64,000 bases of DNA. Source: Bradyrhizobium septentrionale (GTDB taxonomy: Bacteria; Pseudomonadota; Alphaproteobacteria; Rhizobiales; Xanthobacteraceae). Made by a program: the position numbers and the translations under genes. The first letter of the stretch is position 1, and every line of letters begins with the position of its first letter. Shown piece after piece: positions 37,163 to 45,257 of this stretch. The stretch is taken from positions 8,388,501 to 8,452,500 of the forward strand of contig NZ_CP088285.1 of NCBI RefSeq assembly GCF_011516645.4. Reading direction: 5' to 3'. The notes beneath the pieces are model-generated. The model ran no database searches. It was not told where the DNA came from and saw only the letters and a program-made list of their open reading frames with translations.

Positions 37163-37882
37163 TTAGAGATGCGTGCGAAGCAGAGTATCCTTGGCCTCGT
37201 TCACACGGGCCGCGAGGTACGTCGAGCCCCCCTGGTCGGGATGGAGTTTCTTCATCAGGGTGCGGTGAGCCCGGCTGATGTCGTCGCGCGACGCGCCCGG
37301 CTGCAGGCCAAGGATCTGATAGGCCTCCTCCTCGGTCATTTTGCCGCTCGCCGCCGCACGGCCCTGCCGCCCTGCCCGGTCGCCCTGCGCGTCCTGACGC
37401 CAGGCGGGAAAGCGGCGGTCCAGATAGCTTTCAAGTAGCGCGACGCTCTCGGCGTCGAAGCTCGGGACCATCGCCAGGAGCTGCGACAGGTCGAACTCGT
37501 CGAGCATGCGGCCGGCCTGCGGTCCGGCCACGATCTGGCCGCTGAGCACGCCGCTGCCGTGATCGAGGCTCATGTCGAGATATTGCGAGCGCACCCGCGA
37601 GCTCTGCCCCGCGCTGCGCGACCCGCCGAACATGCCGCCGAAATTGGGAAAGCCGGTGTTGCCGAACGGCGACCAGCCGAGCAGTCCGGCGCCGAAGATG
37701 CCGAGCGGAATGGCCACCGCCAATTCGCCCCGCACGCCGGTAAAGGCCGCAACGGCGAGCGCGAGTACCCCGCCACCGATCTTGATCGCGCGCGCGAGCA
37801 CGGCGGGATTGGCCGCACGAAACATCTGCAGCGCGGAATACAGGACGACAATTGCGACGACGCCGGCGATCAGGGTTGGCAT
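37163..37882 (-). CDS. Membrane-anchored DnaJ-domain protein (TIM14-like)
   Basis: 239 residues. N-terminal membrane helix (LIAGVVAIVVLYSALQMF), further hydrophobic segments near residues 33-75, then a C-terminal J domain (about 183-239) with YQILGLQPGASRDDI and the HPD motif in MKKLHPDQGGSTYLA. C-terminal J domains behind membrane helices are typical of DjlA/TIM14-like co-chaperones that recruit DnaK to the membrane. It faces away from the DUF302 gene across 128 bp. Confidence 0.87.
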   Translation of the reverse strand: MPTLIAGVVAIVVLYSALQMFRAANPAVLARAIKIGGGVLALAVAAFTGVRGELAVAIPLGIFGAGLLGWSPFGNTGFPNFGGMFGGSRSAGQSSRVRSQYLDMSLDHGSGVLSGQIVAGPQAGRMLDEFDLSQLLAMVPSFDAESVALLESYLDRRFPAWRQDAQGDRAGRQGRAAASGKMTEEEAYQILGLQPGASRDDISRAHRTLMKKLHPDQGGSTYLAARVNEAKDTLLRTHL

Positions 37883-38010
37883 GCGCAGAATATAGGCGGC
37901 CCGGCGACAAAAAGCATGCGAAGCTTCGTCTCACCGGAGCGTGAAGCGCAACGCGTGGCGCCGGCCCCCGCCATTGAGTAGCTTGCGCCGACCGCACCGG
38001 AGGACAGTTG

Positions 38011-38418
38011 ATGGCGATTGACGGACTGATCAGCCTTCGCAGCAATGTCGGGCCGAAGCAAACGGCCGACCGGCTCAAGTCCGAACTCGAGACGCGCGGG
38101 CTGACCCTGTTTGCGCAAATCGATCACGCCGCGGGCGCCGCCGGCGCCGGTCTTGTGCTCCGCACCACCGAGCTCTTCCTGTTCGGCAATGCAAAGGGCG
38201 GCACCCCGCTGATGCAAGCCACGCAAACGATCGGGATCGATCTGCCGCTCAAGGCGCTGGTCTGGCAGGACACCAGCGGCGACACCTGGCTCTCCTACAA
38301 CGATCCGGCCTGGCTCGCCGAACGGCACGGCGTTGCGGACACGACCCAGGCGGTGACCGCCGCCATGTCGGCGTTGCTCGGCGCAATTGCAAAGGCCGTG
38401 ACGTCAGGCGGGGCGTGA
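38011..38418 (+). CDS. DUF302 domain protein
   Basis: 135 residues. The DUF302 pattern is clear (ADRLKSELETRGLTLFAQID, GTPLMQATQTIGIDLPLKAL). The fold is known for several bacterial proteins but no activity is established. GGAGG precedes the ATG at 38011. It converges on the VWA gene and diverges from the DnaJ-domain gene. Confidence 0.88.
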   Translation: MAIDGLISLRSNVGPKQTADRLKSELETRGLTLFAQIDHAAGAAGAGLVLRTTELFLFGNAKGGTPLMQATQTIGIDLPLKALVWQDTSGDTWLSYNDPAWLAERHGVADTTQAVTAAMSALLGAIAKAVTSGGA

Positions 38419-38431
38419 CGCGGCGCGTTCC

Positions 38432-39172
38432 CTACTTCATCTGGCCGATCAGCTTCGCCGCACCGCTTGCGGTCTTGGCCAACTGCAATAGCGCCTCGCG
38501 GCCACCCGCGGCATAGGCCGCGGCGGCGCGCAGCAGCTCGCGGAGCTGCGCGGCCGCGCCGGGATCGAACCTGCACCATGCGCCGCCGGTCAGCCGCGCG
38601 ATCTCGCGGAACGCGTGCTCGGCGGCCGCGTCGTGACCTTCCTGGAACATGAAGACCGGCACCTTGAGCAGGCCCAGCTCGCCGGCCTTGGTGCAGAGCT
38701 CGTCGACGCTCTCCTCCATCGCGTCGCCCACGAACACCAGCGCGCGCACGCCCGATGCGACGGCTTCGCGGCGCGTCTCCGACAAGACCTTGCCGATCTG
38801 GGTATTGCCGCCCTGGCAATCGATCTTGCTCATCAGCCGCGCGAGCTGCGCGCTGTCGGAGATCCAGCCGGTGGCACGGCATTCATTGAAGCCGCGGTAG
38901 TACACCAGGCGAATATCGAGGCTGCCGAGCGAGCCGGCCTCGCGGAACATGTCGGCCTGCAGCGTGCATGCCATGTCCCAGGTCGGCTGCCGGCTCATCG
39001 TGGCGTCGAGCGCGAACACCAGCCGGCCGCGCGCGCCGGCGCGATGCGGCGACATCGCCCGCGCCTTCGCCACGAACGCGGCGATGTCGTTCGCGGTCGA
39101 CGACGGCACGTCCGGAGTGTCGGCCGGGCGTACATCGCTTCCAGATGTCGGTTTGATTGTCTTGCCGGCCAT
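38432..39172 (-). CDS. VWA domain protein
   Basis: 246 residues. The MIDAS is degenerate but recognisable: D56-A-T-M-S60 in LVFALDATMSRQP, with ALVFVGDAMEES near residue 150. No membrane helix or signal peptide is seen, so it is likely cytoplasmic. Many alphaproteobacterial relatives lie near DnaJ-like or MoxR-type genes; here a DnaJ-domain and a DUF302 gene are next to it but on different transcripts. Three tandem 17-bp repeats precede its start. Confidence 0.82.
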   Translation of the reverse strand: MAGKTIKPTSGSDVRPADTPDVPSSTANDIAAFVAKARAMSPHRAGARGRLVFALDATMSRQPTWDMACTLQADMFREAGSLGSLDIRLVYYRGFNECRATGWISDSAQLARLMSKIDCQGGNTQIGKVLSETRREAVASGVRALVFVGDAMEESVDELCTKAGELGLLKVPVFMFQEGHDAAAEHAFREIARLTGGAWCRFDPGAAAQLRELLRAAAAYAAGGREALLQLAKTASGAAKLIGQMK

Positions 39173-39216
39173 CAGCGCTTGCCTCGTGCAGCAAACACTA
39201 TGTGGGCCGCGCCATG

Positions 39217-39267
39217 GGATTGGTCAACGTGGCGGATCGATCGACGTAACGGATTGGTCGACGTCAC
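39217..39267. repeat. Three tandem 17-bp repeats in front of the VWA gene
   Basis: GGATTGGTCAACGTGGC (39217-39233), GGATCGATCGACGTAAC (39234-39250) and GGATTGGTCGACGTCAC (39251-39267), consensus GGATYGRTCRACGTNRC, head to tail with no spacing. They occupy 45-95 bp upstream of the VWA start on the minus strand, where a regulator could bind. Confidence 0.75.
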
Positions 39268-39303
39268 GGGCCAGTCTGCCCGGTTCGGGTCGCGGGCGGC
39301 CCG

Positions 39304-40245
39304 TCAATTGGTGATCGACGGATCCTTCTTCGTCTCGGTCTTGGTCAGCGAGAGCGACTTCTTGACCTTGTCGGTGAAGGTCTGACGCTTCTCGACCGGC
39401 ACGTAGAGCGAGACGGGACCAGGCTCCAGAATCTTCGGCGGCGCATTCCTTGTGTCGACCGCCGCGACATCGCTGTCGGTGTCGGCAAGGAATTTATCGA
39501 GCATCGCCTGGATCGAGTCCTTGGCCTTCTCGGGCCCGGTGTCGCGCATGTCGTTGTGCTGGAAGTTGGTGTTCACAACGGTGATGCCAGCCTTCTCGCA
39601 CTCCTCGGCATCGGGAACGACGCCGGGATCAGGCTTGAACTGCGAATCGTGAGACCGGAATGAGAGAATCTTGAACCTGCCGTCGGTCATGAACGGCACC
39701 CGCAGGTTGTCCAGCGTCACGACCTTCTTGATTTCGTCGGGATACTGCTTGGCGAAATACATCGCGATGTCGCCGCCATTGGAATGGCCGACCATCGTCA
39801 GCTTGCTGTAATCGGCGTTCGGGAGACGCTTCTTCATCTCCTCGATCGCGAATTTGATGTTGGTGATGCCGCGCTGATACTGCGGCAAACGGCCGACATA
39901 GATCTCGCCGACCTTGGTCACCATCGGTCCGTCCGACGGCAGGTCGTTCTGAATGCTGATGGTCAGATAGCCGCGCGCTGCGAACACGTTCGCGAGGAAG
40001 GAATATTCGGTGAATTTGACGGTATTGCCATGATTGAGGATCGCAACCGGCAACTTGATCATGCCAGCGTCGGCCTGCATCTCCTTGTCGAAGCGCACGG
40101 CGACGTCGACTGCGACCGGCCGCTCATCGCGCGTCGGATCCTTGAACATGATGGTTTCGTGACGGATCGCCCACTTGCTCGCGGTGAAGTAAGCGGCCGT
40201 GACCACCACACAGAGCGAAAGCAGAACGGAAATTCCACGCTTCAT
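39304..40245 (-). CDS. Alpha/beta hydrolase, membrane-anchored or exported
   Basis: 313 residues. An N-terminal hydrophobic segment (5-25) acts as signal or anchor. Oxyanion/first strand region LPVAILNHGNTVKF and the nucleophile elbow MVGHSNGGDIAMYFAKQYP (Ser155) mark the alpha/beta hydrolase fold. The substrate is unknown. Confidence 0.85.
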   Translation of the reverse strand: MKRGISVLLSLCVVVTAAYFTASKWAIRHETIMFKDPTRDERPVAVDVAVRFDKEMQADAGMIKLPVAILNHGNTVKFTEYSFLANVFAARGYLTISIQNDLPSDGPMVTKVGEIYVGRLPQYQRGITNIKFAIEEMKKRLPNADYSKLTMVGHSNGGDIAMYFAKQYPDEIKKVVTLDNLRVPFMTDGRFKILSFRSHDSQFKPDPGVVPDAEECEKAGITVVNTNFQHNDMRDTGPEKAKDSIQAMLDKFLADTDSDVAAVDTRNAPPKILEPGPVSLYVPVEKRQTFTDKVKKSLSLTKTETKKDPSITN

Positions 40246-40370
40246 GACGTCCTCAAAGCGCCCGCCTTACAGGGCTGATTTTCGCCGGAGGCTCTTCGGC
40301 CTCCTTTTCAGAATATATGTCACAGCGCCGTGACAGGAAGTCCAAATATTGTGGCTTTGACGCCATAACG

Positions 40371-40401
40371 TTGTGCGCTGCACCTATAGTTTGTGCATTG
40401 C
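40371..40401 (+). promoter_or_regulatory. Motif pair resembling the phasin operator
   Basis: TTGTGCGCTGCAC (40371-40383, containing the palindrome GTGC-GCT-GCAC) and TTGTGCATTGC (40391-40401), with TATAGT between (40385-40390) as a -10 candidate. The text lines up with the spacer motif TTGTGCGATGC followed by TATTCT in front of the phasin gene at 34611. Confidence 0.45.
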
Positions 40402-40465
40402 TTCTATCGCGTTGGCGCGATGGCACCACAGCACCTTACCCACCGGCGAGACGGACAAGGGAGCG

Positions 40466-40576
40466 ATGGCGTCCCCAGTAAAACCGGATTTCGGCTGCTT
40501 TGTTCCGGCTTTTTGGCCACTCTGTGGCAAAAATCACCGGAAAACCACGGATTTCAACCGATTTCGGTGTAAATGA
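40466..40576 (+). CDS. Possible 36-residue ORF behind the phasin-like motif
   Basis: A frame beginning MASPVKPDFGCFVPAFWPLC with AAGGGAGCG just before the ATG, 65 bp downstream of the motif pair. The peptide ends in a Lys/Arg/Asn-rich stretch and I do not recognise it. It could equally be the start of a decayed gene. The ribosome site and position are the only support. Confidence 0.3.
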   Translation: MASPVKPDFGCFVPAFWPLCGKNHRKTTDFNRFRCK

Positions 40577-40675
40577 CCAGTTTCAGGCCGGGATCGTCAT
40601 TGGCCTGGAAACGGGCCTATTCGAAACCCAGCCGGCCGCGCCTGCGCCGGGTTCCGAACCCGGTTGGACGATTCC

Positions 40676-41803
40676 TCAGCCCGGCTGGCCGATGCCTGGG
40701 ACGTCATCCGGGTTGCCCGCCCCGGACGCGTGCTTCGCGAACGCGACGCGCCGGAATTCAGTCGGTGTCAGATCGGTGGCTGCCTTGAAGGCCCGATTGA
40801 ACGGGCCGATCGACTGGAATCCGGCGTCGATGGCGATGGTCAGCACCGGCACTTGCTTTTGTCCGGGATCCGCCAGGGCCGCGCTGGCATCCTCGATCCG
40901 GTAGTGATTGAGGAAGGCATTGAAGTTGCGATACCCCAGTCCTTCATTGATCAACTGCCTCAGCCGGTATTCCTGAATACCGAGCTCTGCAGCCAGCGCG
41001 CCGATGGTCAGTCCTTCACGCCGGTAGGCGCGCTCCACGGTCATCAGCCGCAGCAGCCGGCGCAACAATTCGGGGTCGACCGTGGGCGGCTTGTCCTCTC
41101 CAGGTGCCACAGCACTGGTCTCGCCCGGAACCCTGTCCGTGGTGGGCAGAAAAGCGGATGCCTGCTGCATTCTTGCCGCCTGAAACAGACTCCATCCACT
41201 GAGGCTCAGCAGCACCCACAGCCCGACCGCGTTGGCGATGCTCCAAACGGAGGAGCCGAACGCGGGCCAAAGGCCGTGAAAAAACCCCGCGACGCTATAG
41301 GTCACCGCGCCGACCAGGACGACGGCGCGCAACCGCCGTCGTCCCGCCACCAGGTCCAGGCGCCATGTCGGGAGTATCTGCGCCGCAGCCAGGAGAGCGA
41401 GGCCGAGATAGACGAACGACAGCGGTCGATCGAGGTCGCCTCTGAGCACGGTTCTTGCGGGCCAGAGGTCAAACAGTTGCGCGCCGACAATGGCGACCAG
41501 CAAGGCGCCATGCCAGGGCCCCAGGACGAAATCGTCATCGAAGGTCGCGCGCGCCCAGAGCCAGAGCAGGACCGCCCCGCTGCTGGAAAGAGCGGCCAGG
41601 ATCAGGCTCCAGTATGGCCATGGCCGCGGAAACCCCGGCGCCGAGGTAATCGCTGATGCCGCAACGGCGACCAGCAACGCGGCGCTCAGGCGCGCCGCCG
41701 TGTCGCTGCGGTCGCGAAGCAGCACGCCTGCGATCAACAACGCCAATCCGACCGCGGCGCCCCGACAACCCAGATCGATCGCCATCAACGCGCTGCTGCT
41801 CAC
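40676..41803 (-). CDS. Membrane-embedded AraC-type regulator
   Basis: 375 residues from a GTG at 41803, which lies 5 bp after the mipZ stop (an ATG six codons in is the alternative). Residues 1 to about 215 hold roughly seven hydrophobic helices (GLALLIAGVLLRD, LLVAVAASAITSA, LVGAVTYSVAGFF and others). The C-terminal third is an AraC HTH domain with LTIGALAAELGIQEYRLRQL and IAIDAGFQSIGPFNRAFKAAT. Membrane-bound AraC regulators of this layout sense signals in or outside the membrane. Its tight spacing behind mipZ suggests co-transcription. Confidence 0.85.
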   Translation of the reverse strand: MSSSALMAIDLGCRGAAVGLALLIAGVLLRDRSDTAARLSAALLVAVAASAITSAPGFPRPWPYWSLILAALSSSGAVLLWLWARATFDDDFVLGPWHGALLVAIVGAQLFDLWPARTVLRGDLDRPLSFVYLGLALLAAAQILPTWRLDLVAGRRRLRAVVLVGAVTYSVAGFFHGLWPAFGSSVWSIANAVGLWVLLSLSGWSLFQAARMQQASAFLPTTDRVPGETSAVAPGEDKPPTVDPELLRRLLRLMTVERAYRREGLTIGALAAELGIQEYRLRQLINEGLGYRNFNAFLNHYRIEDASAALADPGQKQVPVLTIAIDAGFQSIGPFNRAFKAATDLTPTEFRRVAFAKHASGAGNPDDVPGIGQPG

Positions 41804-41808
41804 GATCG

Positions 41809-42732
41809 CTAGCTGCCGATGATGTCGTGGACTTCCAGCGGCTTGTCGACCTGGCTGAACCATTCCGCCCGGTTGGCGGCCCGGCGGCGGCCGCGCTCGT
41901 CGAGCGGCAGCTTGAGCTGGCGTAACAGGCCCATCACCTCCTCGCGCGCGGTGACGTGCCCGAGATTCGGGCGGGTGCCGAGCGTCGCCTCGTCGATGTC
42001 GTCGAGCGCCGTCAGCCCGCGCGGGAAGAATTCGCGATAGACCACCCGCTCGGCAAAACCGTCGACCGAACGGAACCCGAGCCGCAGCGACAGCTGCTTG
42101 AGGCCGTCGGCGACCAGCTGCTTGTTGCGTGAGCCGAGCATCGACAGGCGGTTGCGCACCACGATCCAGTCGGTCGAGGCGCCGTCGAGCTGGCGCCGCT
42201 TGCGTCTGGTGTCGCGCACCATCTCGGCATAGTGGCTCTCGCCAGTCACCGCGTAGGTCGCGGCATCGACGGTGCCCAGCACGTCGAAATCGAGGAAGCT
42301 GTCGTTGATCGGCGTCACCAGCGTGTCGGCCATCGAATGCGCGAGCCGCATCAGGTAGCTGTCCGAGCCCGGCGTATCGATGACGATGAAATCATAGCCG
42401 CGTTCCACCGCGCTCACCGCTGCCATGAACTGCTGGAATTCGGCGTTCTCGTTGTCCTCGATCTGCATCGTCTCGCCGTACTTGATGCAGTGGTGCGCCG
42501 GGAGTTCGAGATCGAGGCCGGAGCGCCGCGCCCAGGCCTGCCGATTATTGATGTAGTGGGTGAAACTTTGCTGGCGGCAATCGAGATCGATGGTGGCGAC
42601 GCGCTGTCCGGCCTTCAGGAGCGCGACGGCGATATGCAGGGCGGTGGTCGACTTGCCCGAACCACCCTTCTCGTTGCCCAGCACGATGACATGCGCGGAG
42701 CCGGACTGACCCTGACTAGCCTGCACCAACAT
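41809..42732 (-). CDS. mipZ: Division-plane positioning ATPase MipZ (ParA family)
   Basis: 307 residues. Deviant Walker A KGGSGKST at 22-29 (VIVLGNEKGGSGKSTTALHI), switch DLDCRQQSFTHYINNRQAW and DFIVIDTPGSDSYLMRLAHS. These are MipZ hallmarks; the protein inhibits FtsZ away from midcell in alphaproteobacteria. The regulator at 40676 follows 5 bp downstream, an arrangement I do not know from Caulobacter. Confidence 0.94.
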   Translation of the reverse strand: MLVQASQGQSGSAHVIVLGNEKGGSGKSTTALHIAVALLKAGQRVATIDLDCRQQSFTHYINNRQAWARRSGLDLELPAHHCIKYGETMQIEDNENAEFQQFMAAVSAVERGYDFIVIDTPGSDSYLMRLAHSMADTLVTPINDSFLDFDVLGTVDAATYAVTGESHYAEMVRDTRRKRRQLDGASTDWIVVRNRLSMLGSRNKQLVADGLKQLSLRLGFRSVDGFAERVVYREFFPRGLTALDDIDEATLGTRPNLGHVTAREEVMGLLRQLKLPLDERGRRRAANRAEWFSQVDKPLEVHDIIGS

Positions 42733-43013
42733 GATTCAAACCCCGGCGATGATCTTCAAATCGCGCACGGCTGCGGTCAAGTGAAATGCATCACGGCGAG
42801 AGGAATTCAATTGCAGCCGTCCTTAATGATGAATCGATCAGGCAAGATGGCTGCGTCGATCGGCGGCATGACTTGCGTGATCCACGCGCGCCCGGGATCG
42901 GGTAAGGCTGGTCGCGACACGCCGGTTTGCCGATAGCGGTGCGGTCTTGGTAAGCTGCGCCACCCGCCGAACCGCAAACATCCCACCCGGATCGCCCCAC
43001 GAGTTGAGACCAG

Positions 43014-43865
43014 ATGCCGAGAAATCCCACCGTCGTTCGTACCGTCCCTGCCCTTCGTCGTGCCGTCGACGCCTTCCGCGCCAAGAAGGCGGCCGTCGCG
43101 TTGGTCCCGACCATGGGAGCCCTCCATGACGGCCATGTGTCGCTGGTGCGGCTTGCCAAGCGCCGCGCCAAGCGGGTCGTCGTCTCGATCTTCGTCAACC
43201 CGACCCAGTTCGCGCCGACGGAAGATTTCGGCTCCTATCCGCGCACCTGGAAGGAAGACGTCGCCAAGCTCGCCGCTGAAGGCGTCGACCTGATCTGGCA
43301 TCCGGAGGTGAAGGCGATGTATCCGGACGGCTTCGCCACCAGGATCGTGCCGGAGGGGCCGGCCACCGCCGGGCTCGAGGATCGCTTCCGGCCGCATTTC
43401 TTCGGCGGCGTGGCCACCGTGGTCGGCAAGCTGTTCACCCAGGTCCGGCCCGACGTTGCGATCTTCGGCGAGAAGGATTTTCAGCAGCTCCGGGTCGTCA
43501 CCCAGATGGCGGCCGACCTCGACCTCGGCGTCAAGGTGATCGGGTCGAGGACGGTGCGCGAACGCGATGGCCTCGCGATGTCCTCACGCAACGTCTACCT
43601 CTCGGCGGAGGAACGGCGCACCGCCCCCGAGCTGCATCGGGTGATGAAAGAAACGGCAGGCCGGCTGCGTGCCGGCGAGGACACCGCAACCGCGATGGCC
43701 GCCGGCGCCGCGCTGATCACCAAAGCCGGCTTCGCGCTCGATTATCTCGAGGTTCGTCACGCCGCCTCGCTGGCGCCGATCGGCTCGCTGAAGGACGGCC
43801 CGATGCGGATGCTGGTGGCGGCACGGCTCGGCAGCACACGCCTGATCGACAACATCGCTGTGTAG
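43014..43865 (+). CDS. panC: Pantothenate synthetase
   Basis: 283 residues. Joins pantoate and beta-alanine with ATP to make pantothenate, a coenzyme A precursor. The HIGH-like motif is [12 protein letters not shown] (H38, H41), with [13 protein letters not shown] and [14 protein letters not shown] (KMSKS-like) further on. The length is normal. panB is not adjacent. A 281-bp divergent region separates it from mipZ. Confidence 0.97.
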   Translation: MPRNPTVVRTVPALRRAVDAFRAKKAAVALVPTMGALHDGHVSLVRLAKRRAKRVVVSIFVNPTQFAPTEDFGSYPRTWKEDVAKLAAEGVDLIWHPEVKAMYPDGFATRIVPEGPATAGLEDRFRPHFFGGVATVVGKLFTQVRPDVAIFGEKDFQQLRVVTQMAADLDLGVKVIGSRTVRERDGLAMSSRNVYLSAEERRTAPELHRVMKETAGRLRAGEDTATAMAAGAALITKAGFALDYLEVRHAASLAPIGSLKDGPMRMLVAARLGSTRLIDNIAV

Positions 43866-43933
43866 CCATGCCGGGTTGAGCTTGCTCCGATGCCGCGACG
43901 CAGGGATTATCGCGCTTTTCAGGGGCGGTTGGA

Positions 43934-44689
43934 ATGAGCGGTTACTTCAGGCACGGCATTCTACTACTCGGCATCGCGCTGCTGGCCGCGGGCCTGGCGC
44001 AGGCGCAGACCCGGCCACCGATTGGCGGCATCGGATCGGCACCGGATGCGATGATCTTCTATGTCGCCCATGGCGGCCCCGATGCCTGCGGCCCGGGTTG
44101 TTCGGAGTGGATCGCGGCCGAGGGCGTCATTCAGTTCGATACCTTCAAGCGGCTGATCGCGATCCTGGACCGGCAAGCAGGCCGCAAGCTGCCGATCGTG
44201 ATCAATAGCCGGGGTGCGTCCAACCTCAACGTCGCGGTCAGTCTCGGCCGGATCCTGCGCGACCGCGGCATCGATGCCATAGTTGCAATCACGGAGGTCG
44301 AGGCTTGCAGCGGCAAGTCCGAAGCCGACTGCTTCGCGCTCAAACGGCCGGGCGGCCCGCTGGACGCCAGGGAAAATGTCTCCAGGATCGTCTGCGACCT
44401 CGCCTGCGCGCTGATGCTCGCGGGCGGTGTGCATCGCACGCTGCCGCCCGACAGCCATGTGGTCGTGAGCGGCATGTCGATCCATCACCGCATCGCGCCG
44501 AACGTCTCCGAAGAACGCCGTGAGGGCCTTACCGCGCTCTATACCAAGCAGTACCGCATGTATCTGCGCGAGATGGGCGTCGGGGAAGATCTGATCGATA
44601 TGATGGAGCAAAGTGCGGCGGCCGCACAGAACATCGATGTGCCACCGTCCGAATGGACGCGGCTGCACCTGACCACAGCGCCACTCTAA
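43934..44689 (+). CDS. Periplasmic ClpP/SppA-fold protein, COG3904-like, apparently without catalytic Ser
   Basis: 251 residues with a signal peptide (to about 24, AQA-Q). The layout IPIVINSRGAS-like LPIVINSRGASNLNVAVSLG followed by VCDLACALMLAGGVHRTL corresponds to the COG3904 group with the ClpP/crotonase fold. In relatives the second block reads CxSAC with the nucleophile Ser; here it is C154-D-L-A-C158, so Leu stands at the Ser position. Several Cys (C52, C56, C125, C133, C154, C158) suggest disulfides. The function is unknown. Its last 4 bp overlap the converging DUF1489 gene. Confidence 0.7.
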   Translation: MSGYFRHGILLLGIALLAAGLAQAQTRPPIGGIGSAPDAMIFYVAHGGPDACGPGCSEWIAAEGVIQFDTFKRLIAILDRQAGRKLPIVINSRGASNLNVAVSLGRILRDRGIDAIVAITEVEACSGKSEADCFALKRPGGPLDARENVSRIVCDLACALMLAGGVHRTLPPDSHVVVSGMSIHHRIAPNVSEERREGLTALYTKQYRMYLREMGVGEDLIDMMEQSAAAAQNIDVPPSEWTRLHLTTAPL

Positions 44690-45126
44690 AGCAATCCGAG
44701 GTCGCGCAGCTCGCGGCGCATCGGCTCGGGCATCGACGCCACGCTGGCCGCGCTCGATTTGGTGAGATCTGCCGGCGCCGAGTCCGCGGTCAGATAACGC
44801 CAGCCCTGGAACGGCCGCATCGGCCGCGGCGAAACCGCGATCACCTTGGGCTGCATGACCAGCCGGCAGCGTCCGATGCCGTCCTTGTCGCGGAATGGCT
44901 CGATGGCAATGATCTTCTCGCGCGCGGCGATCTCACCGCGGATCACCCAATAGAGCGAGCCGCCGGCAAGGAGCTCCTCCTCGCGCTTCGGCGTCATCCG
45001 CGTGATGTGGACGTGACGGAGCGGCAGGCCCTTTTTCTTCGCGGTCGCCATCCGTTCGGCGACCCAGCCCTTGAGTTCCTTGACGGAGTCGCAACCGACG
45101 GCAAGCTTGATGAGATGAAGCGGCAT
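44686..45126 (-). CDS. DUF1489 family protein
   Basis: 146 residues, MPLHLIKLAVGCDSVKELKG at the N-terminus and SLYWVIRGEIAAREKIIAIE in the middle: the alphaproteobacterial DUF1489 family of unknown function. The start at 45126 agrees with the family; a GTG nine codons upstream is in frame. It converges on the preceding gene with a 4-bp overlap. Confidence 0.87.
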   Translation of the reverse strand: MPLHLIKLAVGCDSVKELKGWVAERMATAKKKGLPLRHVHITRMTPKREEELLAGGSLYWVIRGEIAAREKIIAIEPFRDKDGIGRCRLVMQPKVIAVSPRPMRPFQGWRYLTADSAPADLTKSSAASVASMPEPMRRELRDLGLL

Positions 45127-45257
45127 GCGCCGGATGTAGCGGCCGGCGCGCACTTTGAAAAGGGAGCGCTATCCGCGCCGGTGGATATCGGGACTTCCTG
45201 CGCGAAGCAGTGCAGTGGCGACGGCTCAGGCCGCCGTCATCGCGCTCATCATCACGC

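Larger units (their letters stand above)
40246..40675. other. 430-bp interval with motif-bearing upstream part
   Basis: Between the hydrolase start and the AraC-like regulator stop. It contains a small GGAGGC/GCCTCC hairpin near 40290, a phasin-type motif cluster (40371-40401) and the short frame 40466-40576, described separately. I see nothing else. Confidence 0.5.

Noticed and set aside
40285..40315. Hairpin GGAGGC/GCCTCC with TTTT as a terminator
   Set aside because: The U-run suits the plus strand only, where no transcript is expected to end; the stem has 6 bp.
42820..42936. Short plus-strand frame of 36 codons before panC
   Set aside because: No ribosome site, starts inside the likely mipZ/panC promoter region, no recognisable composition.
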